DNA of 56,399 nt from Neisseria iguanae (GCF_003013245.1 NZ_PXYY01000003.1:1-56399); one strand, 5' to 3'. Shown: positions 9,822-18,752, counted from the first letter of the stretch. Notes: a model not told the origin generated them from the letters alone. Numbers and translations are program-made.

Positions 9822-11069
9822 AACCCTTTGCAAAGCCTTAATCAAAAAAGCTGACTTAGGTCATTAAGTAGGCTTTTTCTCATGTCCAACGCCCTACCGC
9901 CCCCGTATTCCCTGTCTTCAGGGCGTATTTACCCTTTCAGGCCGCAGCAGGCACACGGAGCCTGCTGGCAGACTTTAGTTAGGTTGGCACAAATTGCTTT
10001 CAAATACCTTTGCGCTGCGACTTTCAGCAATCCGAAATAAGAAGCACGGTTGGATGGAATGTACGGCGCAGCGTCCCGAAACGCTGTTCCATGACATAAC
10101 GCGTTTTCGGCAACGGCTTATTTCTTATCTTCTTCGGTTAACGGACGGCCTCTGTACGTTTTACGTATCATGCCGTCTGAAAGTTTTTTGCTGTGAAACA
10201 GCGCCCGGTCGGCTTTGCCGCCATAACCTTTATCGTCGGCTTTGTCTTTACTGGGTGTGTTTTCTGAAGACACGCTGTATTAACCCTGACACCTCGGGCA
10301 ATATCGCTAAACCGCAGTTCGAAGTGGTTGCACCCGTGTCCGTCTGCAGGACTGATGTGCCGCTTTTCGAGATAACCTTTATCGTCGGTACGGGTGTGTT
10401 GTTTGCAGCCGAAGGAGAACTTACCATCTTTCTTTACCCGGCGGGCATCTTATCTTTACCGGGTGTGCTTTCTGAAGATACGCCGTTTTCATCGGTTTCA
10501 ATCCCTCGTCACTGCTTATCGTCGGTCGGCGGTTTGGATAATAACGGCAGCTTTGGTACTTTGGATTTTTAAGCCTTTTCCCGGCCAGTTGGCGGTTAAT
10601 CGAATCCAACAGTTCGGAAAGGGTATTGTTTTGCGCCAGCCGGTTACGGTAGCGGCAGAGTGTGCTGTGGGGGTTCGTCAAAACCGCGGCAGCGTTAAAA
10701 GCCTACGGGTAACGGTGCTGTGTCCGGGGTCGGATAGGCTGTGCCATCGGCCGGGTAAAACGGCGTTGGACACGGACAGTCATGAACAAGGGGGACGGCT
10801 GCCGTTGTGACGGGCATAACGGCTTTTTGCTGTTCGGGATAACGGTTGCCGAAAACCGGTAATGATGTGGGCTTTAAGCAATGGAAAGTGGCCGGTATGC
10901 TTGGCAATCACAGCTTCGGCGGTTTGTTTGAAAAAGCGGCCCATGGGGAGAATCCTCTAAAATCCGGTTTCAAAGGAATTTAGGGGATTTTAGGGGTTTG
11001 GGAAAAGGTTGGGTTATTTGGTAATCATAGTAACCTTTTATCCGTTGGGAAAGGTTTTGCGAAGGTCTC
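9822..11069 (-). mobile_element. IS5-family (IS1106-like) insertion sequence, inactive
   Basis: The element is bounded by degenerate inverted ends: AACCCTTTGCAAAGCC near 9822 and, inverted, GAGACCTTCGCAAAACC ending at 11069. These agree with the GAGACCTTTGCAAA termini seen on miniature elements elsewhere in the window. At about 1.25 kb it is close to full length. It holds one decayed transposase gene. A hairpin near 9842-9876 (AAAAAGC...GCTTTTT) lies between the transposase end and the left terminus. Confidence 0.7.
9929..10944 (-). pseudogene. IS1106-like transposase pseudogene
   Basis: The minus-strand reading begins MGRFFKQTAEAVIAKH, like the start of IS1106 transposases, continues in another frame with STLCRYRNRLAQNNTLSEL, a conserved segment of the family, and ends with YFGLLKVAAQRYLKAICANL, the conserved C-terminal region. 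These pieces lie in different frames with stops between them, so several frameshifts have inactivated the gene. The order and spacing of the pieces are right for one DDE transposase of about 330 residues. Confidence 0.75.
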
Positions 11070-11123
11070 AGGTTTAGAACCAAACCCAACCGTATATTTA
11101 TTCATACAGACATGGTTGCAGAT

Positions 11124-11237
11124 TTATCCGTCCCAATCATAATGATGACGGCGGGATTTCGAATATTTTTTGTATTTCTTGTACTTTTTGTTGGACACTT
11201 TGGCATAACGGTAGCCACGATGGTCTTTTTGATCCAT
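11124..11237 (-). CDS. Possible small Lys/Tyr-rich basic protein (37 residues)
   Basis: A 37-codon frame starting MDQKDHRGYRYAKV and continuing with a run of KKY repeats to a Tyr/Trp/Asp end. It starts 14 bp after the stop of the glycine-rich exported-protein gene upstream, in a different frame. There is no clear ribosome-binding site, so it may be translationally coupled, or it may be the frameshifted tail of that gene. I do not recognise a family. Confidence 0.4.
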   Translation of the reverse strand: MDQKDHRGYRYAKVSNKKYKKYKKYSKSRRHHYDWDG

Positions 11238-11251
11238 GTTTTTTTATTGTA

Positions 11252-11443
11252 TTAAGCATACGCATTACCGGCCAAGCTGCCTGCCGCTGCACCGAGCAAC
11301 ATACTTTTGCCGTCGCCGACCAACGCGCCGACCAACGCGGCTTTGGTTTGATCCGATGTGCCACGCGCGTGTACGGCGGTACTTGGCAACACCAACGCCG
11401 CCGACATCAACGCCACGGCACAATATTTTTTGTATGAAGTCAT
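11252..11443 (-). CDS. Small exported glycine-zipper-like protein
   Basis: A 63-residue product beginning MTSYKKYCAVALMSAALVLP, with a signal peptide probably cut after AVHA. The mature part (TKAALVGALVGDGKSMLLGAAAGSLAGNAYA) has small residues at regular intervals like glycine-zipper membrane segments. An excellent GGAGGA ribosome-binding site precedes the start, good evidence that it is expressed. The function is unknown. It may form an operon with the tiny basic protein downstream. Confidence 0.65.
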   Translation of the reverse strand: MTSYKKYCAVALMSAALVLPSTAVHARGTSDQTKAALVGALVGDGKSMLLGAAAGSLAGNAYA

Positions 11444-11593
11444 GTCAGTCCTCCTTCTGCCAGGTCGTTTTCACGATACATGCGATACTAAACGTATGCG
11501 TATTATGACTGTTTCCATGTAATTCGTTCCCATGGATTCAGCAAAAGAAGGCCCCCGACAAACCGGCAAACAGAAATATTTACCACAGATAAC

Positions 11594-11629
11594 TTTCAGA
11601 CGGCCTGTCTGATTGCAGGCCGTCTGAAA
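11594..11629 (-). terminator. DUS inverted-repeat terminator after prmC
   Basis: A 14-bp stem formed by two opposed uptake sequences (11594-11607 and 11616-11629) with an 8-base loop directly abuts the prmC stop codon. Confidence 0.75.
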
Positions 11630-12463
11630 TCATGCAAGCCGTTGGCCTAAAGTAATGCGGTCGAGCCCGGCCAAATCCGGCAACGTTTCCACTTGGGCGA
11701 ATCCGTTTGCCGTCAAAATCCTGCGCGCTGCTTCGCCTTGATTGCAGCCGTGTTCCAGCAGCAGCCAGCCGCCGGATTTCAAATACTTTGGTGCACCGGC
11801 GGCCAATTCGCGGATGCCGCTCAGGCCGTCTGAAAAATCGGTGAGTGCTCTTTGCGGTTCAAAACGCAAATCACCCTGCAACAAATGTTCGTCATCGGCT
11901 TCGATATACGGCGGATTCGATACAATCACATCATAGTTGTACGGTTCAGACGGCCTGTCGACATCAAACCACGGGCCTGAAGCAAATTCTACAGACGCGT
12001 TCAAATTTTGTGCATTCATTTTTGCAATAACCAAGGCACCGCTGCTGATGTCGGAAGCCCGCACCTGCGCATCCGGCCGCTCGAGTGCAATGGTCGCGGC
12101 AATCGCGCCGCTGCCCGTACCCAAATCCCAAACCCGGCCGCCTTGTGGCAAACGCGCCATTGCCGCTTCGACCAAATGTTCGGTTTCTGGACGCGGAATC
12201 AAGACATTCCGGTTGACGGCAAACATCCGTCCATAAAATTCGCGTTCGCCCAAAATATAGGCCATCGGCTCGCCGTTCAGACGGCGTTGTGCCACTACAG
12301 CCAATTTAGCCGCCATTTCAGACGGCATCTCAGCATCGCCTTGCGTAATCAACTGCACACGCGAATAACCACTGATGTATTGCAGCAACATACGCGCTTC
12401 GTTTTTCGGCAGCGCCGATTGGCGCAACCATTGCTCTAAAGTCATTTCAGACGGCCTTTTCAT
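11630..12463 (-). CDS. prmC: Release factor glutamine N5-methyltransferase
   Basis: Methylates the glutamine of the GGQ motif in peptide chain release factors, using S-adenosylmethionine. The 277-residue product has the SAM-binding DLGTGSGAIA at 113-122 and the catalytic NPPY at 183-186, within VIVSNPPYIEADD, which defines the HemK/PrmC family. A DUS lies 2 bp before the start region. It is transcribed alone toward a DUS terminator that abuts its stop codon. Confidence 0.95.
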   Translation of the reverse strand: MKRPSEMTLEQWLRQSALPKNEARMLLQYISGYSRVQLITQGDAEMPSEMAAKLAVVAQRRLNGEPMAYILGEREFYGRMFAVNRNVLIPRPETEHLVEAAMARLPQGGRVWDLGTGSGAIAATIALERPDAQVRASDISSGALVIAKMNAQNLNASVEFASGPWFDVDRPSEPYNYDVIVSNPPYIEADDEHLLQGDLRFEPQRALTDFSDGLSGIRELAAGAPKYLKSGGWLLLEHGCNQGEAARRILTANGFAQVETLPDLAGLDRITLGQRLA

Positions 12464-12595
12464 TCGATTTTTGCCATTATATCAGCGTTAGATCTTGACA
12501 GACGGTATTAAATATAAGATATTCGGTTTATTGGTGTCATAAACTATGTTATAATGTTGCCATAAATAATTTTAAATCATTACGGGAATGAAAAC

Positions 12596-13057
12596 ATGAA
12601 CCAACTGGTGTTTATCAGTGATAAGGCCGATGTGGCTGCAGCTTGTTCAGATTTGCAGAATTTCGACAAAGTCAGCCAAGTCTTAACCGAACAATTCGGC
12701 TTTAAAATCCGCCACGACCGCCACGGTATTTTCGATTTTTTCTACCATTGTGATTTTAAGGAAAGCATCATGGAATACAGCGGCGGTGAGTTGCGCGTAA
12801 AAAATCCGAGCAATGCTTTTTTAGAACGGATGATTAAAATCGCCCAAGCCTTTCCGTCGGCAAAAGTCATCGGCGACGACGGCGGCTGGTATGTCAGCAG
12901 CAATGATGTGCGCTATCCTGAAATCGTGTTAGAAGACGGAATCGAAGCGTCCGTCACCGATGAAACCGTATCGCGTACTTGGTTGTTTTTAAAAGTAGGT
13001 ATGGCAGTTTCCGCGCTGTTTTGTTTGGCGGTAGTTTTGAATAAATTCGTGTTTTAA
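12596..13057 (+). CDS. Uncharacterised protein with C-terminal membrane anchor
   Basis: The 153-residue product is soluble-looking for about 128 residues and ends in one hydrophobic helix (about 129-150) and a short tail, so it is probably tail-anchored in the inner membrane, facing the cytoplasm. GGAA precedes the start by 8 bp, and TATAAT about 45 bp upstream is a plausible -10. No motif is recognisable. A GDDGGWYV segment lies near residue 100. It stands alone between prmC and a miniature element. Confidence 0.75.
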   Translation: MNQLVFISDKADVAAACSDLQNFDKVSQVLTEQFGFKIRHDRHGIFDFFYHCDFKESIMEYSGGELRVKNPSNAFLERMIKIAQAFPSAKVIGDDGGWYVSSNDVRYPEIVLEDGIEASVTDETVSRTWLFLKVGMAVSALFCLAVVLNKFVF

Positions 13058-13074
13058 TGTTTGATTAAAAAGCG

Positions 13075-13278
13075 GAGACCTTTGCAAAACCCCGGATTTG
13101 GGTGCGGTTCAACCGATAGCATCCATAACGCGCAAACATATCGCATATAGCTGATTCACTTAGAAAATGAACACACGTGGCAGGTCGTCATGATTCATTT
13201 AATCAACGATACAGAGTCAAGCGCCCGAGAAACGCAGCGCGAAAAAATATACTAAAGACAAGGATTTTAAAAGGTCTC
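13075..13278. mobile_element. Miniature inverted-repeat element with IS1106-type ends
   Basis: The 204-bp element is bounded by GAGACCTTTGCAAAACC and, inverted, GAGACCTTTTAAAATCC. The same terminus bounds the IS1106-like remnant and the element at 22662. It has no coding capacity and is probably a non-autonomous element mobilised by an IS5-family transposase. It is interrupted by a second small repeat at 13146-13211. Confidence 0.65.
13146..13211. mobile_element. Short TATAGCTGATT-element, internally deleted copy
   Basis: Begins TATAGCTGATTCACTTA and ends TTTAATCAACGATA, the same edges as the elements at 17698 and 43183, but is only 66 bp because the middle hairpins are missing. It sits inside the IS1106-type miniature element, so it arrived later. 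Confidence 0.6.
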
Positions 13279-13318
13279 AAGGCCGTCTGAAAAGTGAATT
13301 CACTTTTCAGACGGCCTT
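13279..13318. terminator. DUS palindrome, terminator of the DUF58 gene
   Basis: A perfect 40-bp palindrome with AAGGCCGTCTGAAAAGTGAA as one half, 8 bp beyond the end of the minus-strand DUF58 gene and flush with the miniature element. Confidence 0.8.
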
Positions 13319-13326
13319 TTGTTTGC

Positions 13327-14241
13327 TTACCACAGTGCCAAAGCAGTCAAACTCATCTCGCGCTGGCCTTTTTGCGGCACGATATTCTGATTGGGCAATT
13401 CCAATTCATAGCGCGCACCGCTGCGTTCGGCTTCCAACACGCGGAAACACAGCCAGCCGGCCAATGCATCCACCCCCGCTCCTTGCGGATAATCGCGGTA
13501 AGAAATAATGTGGCTGCTGCCCTGATCCTGTGCTTCAAAGCGTTTGTCCAGCATTTGACCGGTTTTGGCGTAAGCTTTCCATGCAATGTGCTGCCAAGAT
13601 GTGCCGTCGGTATGCAGCTGCAAATGCGACAAATCATCGCTGCTTCGGGCAAACACGGCACAGGCTTCGCAGATTTCATCGGCATGAAAAGCGTATGGCG
13701 CGTCATGCGCCACCGGGGCAGGAAACGCCACTTTGTCGCTCTGCCCCTGCCACACGGCTTCTACCGTGCAAATTCCAAAAGGCGCAGTGCTGGCAATCCG
13801 CCACTCAGGCAAACGAACATAGCCGCGCAAATGCGCTTCCAACGGCAATTCGACGGAAGAACGGCTGTCTGAAACACGCCATTCCTGCCAACTATCCTGA
13901 TTGTCTGCTTTCACCCACAGCCAACGGCGGCGCAGTTTGCCTTCTGTCTGCAAGGTCAAGACAGTCGGCACACCAACAAAAATTTCAGCGGGCATCAGCC
14001 ACACCAGCCGCAAACCGAGCAACTGGTTCACATTCTGCATGGTGCCGATGATGATGAAGCCGAGCAGCCAAAACGCCGCTACATAAGCCAAGTTCGCCTG
14101 ATAATTCAAGCCCACCAGCCACAGCAGCGCCACCATCACAGCCAAACCCAGACCCAAGCGCGTAGGTCGGATACGCAGCTTACGCCAAGCTGCCGCTTCA
14201 TCGGGCAACACCGGCGGCATATGTCTTTCAGACGGCCACAT
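13327..14241 (-). CDS. DUF58-domain membrane protein (MoxR partner)
   Basis: The 304-residue product has two transmembrane helices near residues 31-70, then a periplasm- or cytoplasm-facing DUF58 region with the family's WKAYAKTG-like segment near 230. DUF58 proteins are regularly encoded next to MoxR ATPases and are thought to act with them in cell-envelope or complex-assembly tasks; the task here is unknown. The start overlaps the moxR-like gene by 14 bp, and a DUS is embedded in the first codons. An ATG 21 bp further in is an alternative start. Confidence 0.85.
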   Translation of the reverse strand: MWPSERHMPPVLPDEAAAWRKLRIRPTRLGLGLAVMVALLWLVGLNYQANLAYVAAFWLLGFIIIGTMQNVNQLLGLRLVWLMPAEIFVGVPTVLTLQTEGKLRRRWLWVKADNQDSWQEWRVSDSRSSVELPLEAHLRGYVRLPEWRIASTAPFGICTVEAVWQGQSDKVAFPAPVAHDAPYAFHADEICEACAVFARSSDDLSHLQLHTDGTSWQHIAWKAYAKTGQMLDKRFEAQDQGSSHIISYRDYPQGAGVDALAGWLCFRVLEAERSGARYELELPNQNIVPQKGQREMSLTALALW

Positions 14242-15136
14242 GATTGAGCAAATCGCTTAAGATTTGGGAAGAAGCCAATCCCTGCTGCACTGATTTGACG
14301 CGGTGGTTCGCTATCGCCACCCACACTGCCTTGATGTCATCGGGCAACACATGGTTTCTTCCCTGGATAAACGCCCACGCCTTAGCCGCGTCCGCTACCG
14401 CCAAACCGGCACGCGGGCTCAAGCCCATCACAAACCGCCCCGATTGGCGCGTGGCCTGTACCAAGCGGAACACATAATCCGCAGCCGCCTGAGAAAACCG
14501 CACTTGCGCCGCCTGCTGCTGCCATTGGTGCAAGGCCTTCGCATCGCATACAGCCTGCAACTGCGTCATCAGATGACGGCTGCTTCCTTGAAAATAAAGC
14601 TGTTTTTCCGCTTCCACTGTCGGATAGCCGATGCTCAGGCGCATCATAAAGCGGTCAAGTTGTGATTCAGGCAAAGGGAACGTACCGAGCTGCTCGGTCG
14701 GGTTTTGCGTTGCCATCACGATAAACGGCTTGGGCAATGCGTAGGTTTTGCCATCCACCGATACTTGCCGCTCCTCCATTGCCTCCAATAAGGCAGATTG
14801 CAGCTTCGGCGATGCACGGTTGATTTCGTCAGCCAGCAAAAATTCATGAAACACCGGCCCGGGGTGAAACTCGAATTTACCTTCGTTTGGCCGGAAAATA
14901 TTCACACCCAACAAATCCGACGGCAGCATGTCGTTGGTAAACTGCACACGCTGGTAACGCAAACCCAAAACTGTCGCCACGCCTTGCGACAACGTGGTTT
15001 TGCCCACACCCGGCACATCTTCCAATAAAATATGCCCGCCTGCCAGAATGCCTGCGAGTAATTGCTGTAAAACCTGTTCTTTCCCTAAAATCAGCCGGTT
15101 AAGCTGTTGTAATGCGTGTTGGATTTGTTGGTTCAT
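14228..15136 (-). CDS. MoxR-family AAA+ ATPase
   Basis: A 302-residue AAA+ protein with Walker A in DVPGVGKTTLS (residues 40-50), Walker B with the asparagine of the MoxR group in FLLADEINRASPK (about 104-116), and sensor-1 in FIVMATQNPTEQLGTFPL. Such ATPases act as chaperones for partner complexes. It overlaps the DUF58 gene by 14 bp, so the pair is coupled. No third member with a VWA domain, common in larger MoxR clusters, is adjacent. Confidence 0.92.
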   Translation of the reverse strand: MNQQIQHALQQLNRLILGKEQVLQQLLAGILAGGHILLEDVPGVGKTTLSQGVATVLGLRYQRVQFTNDMLPSDLLGVNIFRPNEGKFEFHPGPVFHEFLLADEINRASPKLQSALLEAMEERQVSVDGKTYALPKPFIVMATQNPTEQLGTFPLPESQLDRFMMRLSIGYPTVEAEKQLYFQGSSRHLMTQLQAVCDAKALHQWQQQAAQVRFSQAAADYVFRLVQATRQSGRFVMGLSPRAGLAVADAAKAWAFIQGRNHVLPDDIKAVWVAIANHRVKSVQQGLASSQILSDLLNHVAV

Positions 15137-15192
15137 TTATTATTTCTTCAACAGTTATTCATTCAGACGGCATTTTAACATGAAGTCCAAAA

Positions 15193-15228
15193 AAAGGCTG
15201 TCTGAAACGTTGGTTTCAGACAGCCTTT
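15193..15228 (-). terminator. Variant-DUS hairpin
   Basis: A 16-bp perfect stem (15193-15208 with 15213-15228) built from the altered uptake sequence AGGCTGTCTGAA in both arms. It lies between the tldD region and moxR, with a T run on the minus strand, so it probably ends the transcript arriving from tldD. Confidence 0.7.
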
Positions 15229-15756
15229 GTAAATTCTTTGATTTATTCGTCAATCTCGGTTTCCAATCCGCCGATCGGACTGGAATCCGGTACAGTCTTT
15301 TTTCATCCAATGTACGCGCTTCGATTCTGGCGTCTGACAACAGCCCATCAGCATAACGCACCACGTTGTGAACCGAATCCCCAATCACCGGTTCACGCTC
15401 CAATGCTTCCACTTCGGCAGCAAAGGATAGGTCAAATGTTGCGCTCTTGGTTGGCGGTATTTTGATTGCTGGTCGGGATATTCGGGTTTATGGTTTTCCC
15501 CTTATTCGAATTCAAATATTTTCAAACGCGCATTTATCGTAACAGAAAAACCATCCGTTTCAGCCAAAGGATTTCGCTGCTTACCGCCGGTAACGATAGC
15601 TGCACACTTCGACTGCAATCAGACGTAGGCAGTCTTTCCCTTCTTCTGTTTGCAGATTTATGTTCAAATTCGATACCGGCGAAAGTGCTGCGCCCAAACC
15701 GGCATGGAATGCCACGCGATCAAATCTCAATCAATTCGCTTCAGACGGCCTCACCC
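15229..15756 (-). pseudogene. Decayed coding remnant between tldD and moxR
   Basis: In this 528-bp stretch the minus strand shows coding-like fragments in different frames, such as GLGAALSPVSNLNINLQTEEG near 15650 and AAEVEALEREPVIGDSVHNVV near 15400, with stops between them. The second fragment belongs to an open frame of 85 codons (15155-15412) with no ribosome-binding site. I do not recognise a family. It may be a gene under decay downstream of tldD. Confidence 0.3.
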
Positions 15757-17199
15757 TCAAATCTCGCTACCGCCGACGGTCAAACCTGCATCAATGCGTA
15801 AGGTTGGCTGCCCCACGCCGACAGGCACGCTTTGGCCGTCTTTGCCGCACACGCCCACGCCACTGTCGAGTGCGGTGTCATCACCGGCCATGGAGACATG
15901 TTTCAATACTTCCGAACCGCTGCCGATGATGGTAGCACCTTTGACCGGATATTGCAGTTTGCCGTTTTCAATCCACCACGCTTCCGATGCGGAAAATACA
16001 AATTTGCCGCTGGTGATGTCGACTTGACCGCCGCCGAAATTGACGGCGTAAATCCCTTTATCGACCGATGCGATGATTTCTTCAGGATCATATGCGCCGT
16101 TTTCCATAAAGGTATTGGTCATACGCGGCATAGGGGCGGCGGCGTAGCTTTCACGGCGGCCGTTGCCTGTGACCGGCACACCCATCAGGCGCGCGTTGGT
16201 TTCGTCTTGCATGTAGCCGACCAAAATACCGTCTTCAATCAACACGGTGCTGCGGGTTTCATTGCCTTCGTCATCAATATTGAGCGACCCGCGGCGGCCG
16301 GCGATGTCGCCTTGGTCCACCACAGTCACGCCTTTGGCGGCTACTTGGTCGCCGATGCGGCCGCTGAACACGCTGGTTTCTTTGCGGTTGAAATCGCCTT
16401 CCAAACCGTGTCCGACAGCTTCGTGCAGCAATACGCCCGGCCAGCCGTTACCCAATACCACGGTCATTTCGCCGGCAGGCGCAGGACGCGATTCGAGATT
16501 GGTTAGGGCTTGTCTGACGGCAGAATCGACAAATTTCCGCACCCGTTGTTCATCGAAATAGCCCAAATCATAACGGCCGCCACCGCCCGAACTGCCCTGC
16601 TCGCGGCGGTCACCCTGCTTGGCGATCACGCTGATATTGAGGCGTACCATCGGACGGATGTCGGCGGCATGTTTGCCGTCCAAACGGGCGATGTAAATCA
16701 TGTCGTGTTCGCAGGTCAAACCGGCCATCACTTGCACAATGCGCGGGTCGGCGGCTTTAGCCAAAGCTTCTATTTTATTAAGCAGGGCAACTTTGGCTGC
16801 GGAATCCAAGCTGGCAATCGGGTCGGTAACAGCATGCACAGGTTTGCCGTACACTACACCCGGCACTTGAATACTCTGTTCGCGCCCCGCCGCACCAATC
16901 ATGCGCACGGCTTGGCCGGATCGGTTAATCGAATCGATGTTGAGGCTGTCAGCATAGGCAAAGGCGGTCTTGTCACCCGATACGGCACGCACGCCGACGC
17001 CTTGGTCAATTTGAAAACTGCCCGACTTCACCATGCCTTCTTCCAAATGCCAGCTTTCATAGGCCGTGCGCTGGCAGTAAATATCAGCATAATCGACATG
17101 GTACGCGCCAATCAGGCTCAGGCTTTTGACCAACAATTCCGGTGAGAGTTGATTAGCTTCAAGCAAATCACGTTGTACATGAGAATAGGTTTGCTGCAT
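15757..17199 (-). CDS. tldD: Metalloprotease TldD
   Basis: Cytosolic zinc metallopeptidase that with PmbA/TldE degrades and matures small peptides in other bacteria. The 480-residue product contains the family's HEAVGH motif within VLLHEAVGHGLEGDF (near residue 260) and the conserved GYMQDETNARLMG region near 335. Length and order are typical. tldE/pmbA is not adjacent. A DUS lies just before the start, and no clear ribosome-binding site is visible. Confidence 0.94.
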   Translation of the reverse strand: MQQTYSHVQRDLLEANQLSPELLVKSLSLIGAYHVDYADIYCQRTAYESWHLEEGMVKSGSFQIDQGVGVRAVSGDKTAFAYADSLNIDSINRSGQAVRMIGAAGREQSIQVPGVVYGKPVHAVTDPIASLDSAAKVALLNKIEALAKAADPRIVQVMAGLTCEHDMIYIARLDGKHAADIRPMVRLNISVIAKQGDRREQGSSGGGGRYDLGYFDEQRVRKFVDSAVRQALTNLESRPAPAGEMTVVLGNGWPGVLLHEAVGHGLEGDFNRKETSVFSGRIGDQVAAKGVTVVDQGDIAGRRGSLNIDDEGNETRSTVLIEDGILVGYMQDETNARLMGVPVTGNGRRESYAAAPMPRMTNTFMENGAYDPEEIIASVDKGIYAVNFGGGQVDITSGKFVFSASEAWWIENGKLQYPVKGATIIGSGSEVLKHVSMAGDDTALDSGVGVCGKDGQSVPVGVGQPTLRIDAGLTVGGSEI

Positions 17200-17392
17200 T
17201 GTTTTCAGACGGCCTTTTTAAGATAACAGGGGAAAGATTGGTATGGCATTATACGGCATTTGTAAAGGATTAGGTTACGTTGATTGTTTACGGTTATTCG
17301 GTTTTTTGCATTTGAATATCTGACATTTAAAATTTTATTTATATTAAATTCAATTAGTTATTAAATATTTTCCTGACAAGCCCACTTTATTA

Positions 17393-17420
17393 TTGATAAT
17401 AGTTATTATTAGCGTATAAT
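17393..17420 (+). promoter_or_regulatory. nrrF promoter with overlapping Fur box
   Basis: TTGATA (17393-17398) and TATAAT (17415-17420) are separated by 16 bp. The AT-rich dyad GATAATAGTTATTATT (17395-17410) covers the -35 and spacer and strongly resembles a Fur box, so the promoter should be off when iron is plentiful. Confidence 0.75.
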
Positions 17421-17426
17421 GAGCCT

Positions 17427-17632
17427 TACTCGGCAGCGTCCTGCACCGAGCCATTAAACAACAGAATGAACCCTTTTATTTTTCCTTAACTTTGGTTCGT
17501 CGGCAAATGATTGATTTTGCCCGGCATCTTTATCGGAGTGTGCGTATACGACATATTGACTGTTCCCTTTATCAGATACTCAAAACCGAAAAACACCTGA
17601 CCCGTTGTGACTGCAGCGGGTCAGGTGTTTTT
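17427..17632 (+). ncRNA. nrrF: Iron-responsive small RNA NrrF
   Basis: A strong Fur-boxed promoter is followed about 205 bp later by a rho-independent terminator, with no convincing gene in between. The meningococcal Fur-repressed RNA NrrF, which lowers succinate dehydrogenase mRNA under iron starvation with Hfq, lies beside the NMB2074-NMB2075 (birA/coaX) genes; here the RNA faces the same SPOR protein-birA/coaX pair. Start and end are predicted. The predicted length is somewhat above that recalled for meningococcus. Name given from synteny and promoter architecture, not alignment. Confidence 0.72.
17593..17632 (+). terminator. Terminator of nrrF
   Basis: A 12-bp perfect stem, ACACCTGACCCG (17593-17604) with CGGGTCAGGTGT (17617-17628), is followed by a short T run. 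Confidence 0.85.
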
Positions 17633-17697
17633 GTTGGTCTGGTTTCATACAAAAGGACGTCTGAACGTGCCAAACCCTTTTCAGACGACATTAGCCA

Positions 17698-17873
17698 TAT
17701 AGCTGATTCACTTAAAAACGAACGCATAGGCCAAGTCGGATACCCCATATCCGACATTTGCCCGCAAGGGCAGATCTACCTTGAATTGAAACGGTTTCCC
17801 TGCTTTTTAAGCAAGTATCGGATTCAAGAATCCGACCTACCCCATGCCGTTATGATTCATTTAATCAGTCATA
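17698..17873. mobile_element. TATAGCTGATT-element, full copy
   Basis: A 176-bp noncoding element beginning TATAGCTGATTCACTTAAA and ending TTTAATCAGTCATA. Both termini start with TA and are partly inverted copies. Inside are two short hairpins, GTCGGATACCCCATATCCGAC-like near 17736 and CGGATTCAAGAATCCG near 17818. It sits 6 bp from the end of the SPOR gene. Related copies are at 13146 and 43183. Confidence 0.65.
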
Positions 17874-17879
17874 CTTTTA

Positions 17880-18752
17880 TCAACGGCAGGATCGGACATT
17901 CAAATGACCGTAACGCCCCACCACGTTGCGGATATCCTGCGCTTCATGTTCACCAACCGCCATAAAGGTGACGGTCATGCGCGATACGCTCAAGGTACCG
18001 TCGGGCGTGCTGCCTTTTTCTTCCTGTTCCAAAATGCGCGCACCGCCGAAACCGGCACCGGACAGACGTGAAATTAGGATTTGGGCGGCAGAACGGCTGC
18101 GTGTCACGCCCATACTGATTTCACCGTTGTATACCACGCCGGTAAAACCTTTGTTATTTAAGGCTTCCAGCTGCGCCATGGCATCACCGCCAGACGGCAG
18201 CAACACGCGGAATGTTTTGTTCACTGCATTTTCACCTTTTTGCGCCGAGCGTTTTTCTACGCTGCGACTGGCAGCATGCGGCCAACGGGTCAGCAAACCT
18301 TTGATGCGGTGGTAATCGTCTTCATCCATGGAAACCGTGGCGGCGGATACACATTGACGCGTCCGGGCATCGGCCTGTTCAACATGGACTTGGCGCGCTT
18401 CCACACCATTTTGCTGCGCTTCTTTTTCACGCCTGGCTTTTTCCTCACGCGCCTTTTTCTCTTTCGCCAGTTTTTCCTCACGCTCTTTCTGCTTGCGTGC
18501 GGCGATGGCCTCTTCCGATTCCGGCTCCGGAATATCGGCATTGTTTTCCGGTACCACAATCCAATCCGGCCCGGCATTTTCAGACGGCATGGCAGGCTTC
18601 GGCTCCAAAGAAGCCGGCCGAGCCAATTCGTGCGTTCCGCCTTCAAGCAGCGCATTGGCTGCTTCAGGCTGCTTTTCTGTCATGCGGTGCGCTACCATTC
18701 CCCCGAATACGATGATATTAAGCGCAACCAACACAGCGAATAACCATTTCAT
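17880..18752 (-). CDS. SPOR-like domain membrane protein
   Basis: The 290-residue product has one N-terminal transmembrane helix (about 3-20), a charged Lys/Glu-rich stretch (about 80-115) likely to form a helix or coiled coil, and a C-terminal SPOR-like region (about 180-250) with [22 protein letters not shown] and [19 protein letters not shown] domains bind denuded peptidoglycan at division sites, which suggests a periplasmic envelope role. Its start overlaps the birA/coaX stop by 4 bp (ATGA), so it is third in rfaE2-birA/coaX-spor. Two cysteines flank the domain. Confidence 0.8.
   Translation of the reverse strand: MKWLFAVLVALNIIVFGGMVAHRMTEKQPEAANALLEGGTHELARPASLEPKPAMPSENAGPDWIVVPENNADIPEPESEEAIAARKQKEREEKLAKEKKAREEKARREKEAQQNGVEARQVHVEQADARTRQCVSAATVSMDEDDYHRIKGLLTRWPHAASRSVEKRSAQKGENAVNKTFRVLLPSGGDAMAQLEALNNKGFTGVVYNGEISMGVTRSRSAAQILISRLSGAGFGGARILEQEEKGSTPDGTLSVSRMTVTFMAVGEHEAQDIRNVVGRYGHLNVRSCR

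Noticed and set aside
17492..17965. A 157-codon plus-strand frame over nrrF and a repeat element
   Set aside because: It runs through a strong terminator and a noncoding element into the opposite SPOR gene. No ribosome-binding site or conserved motif.
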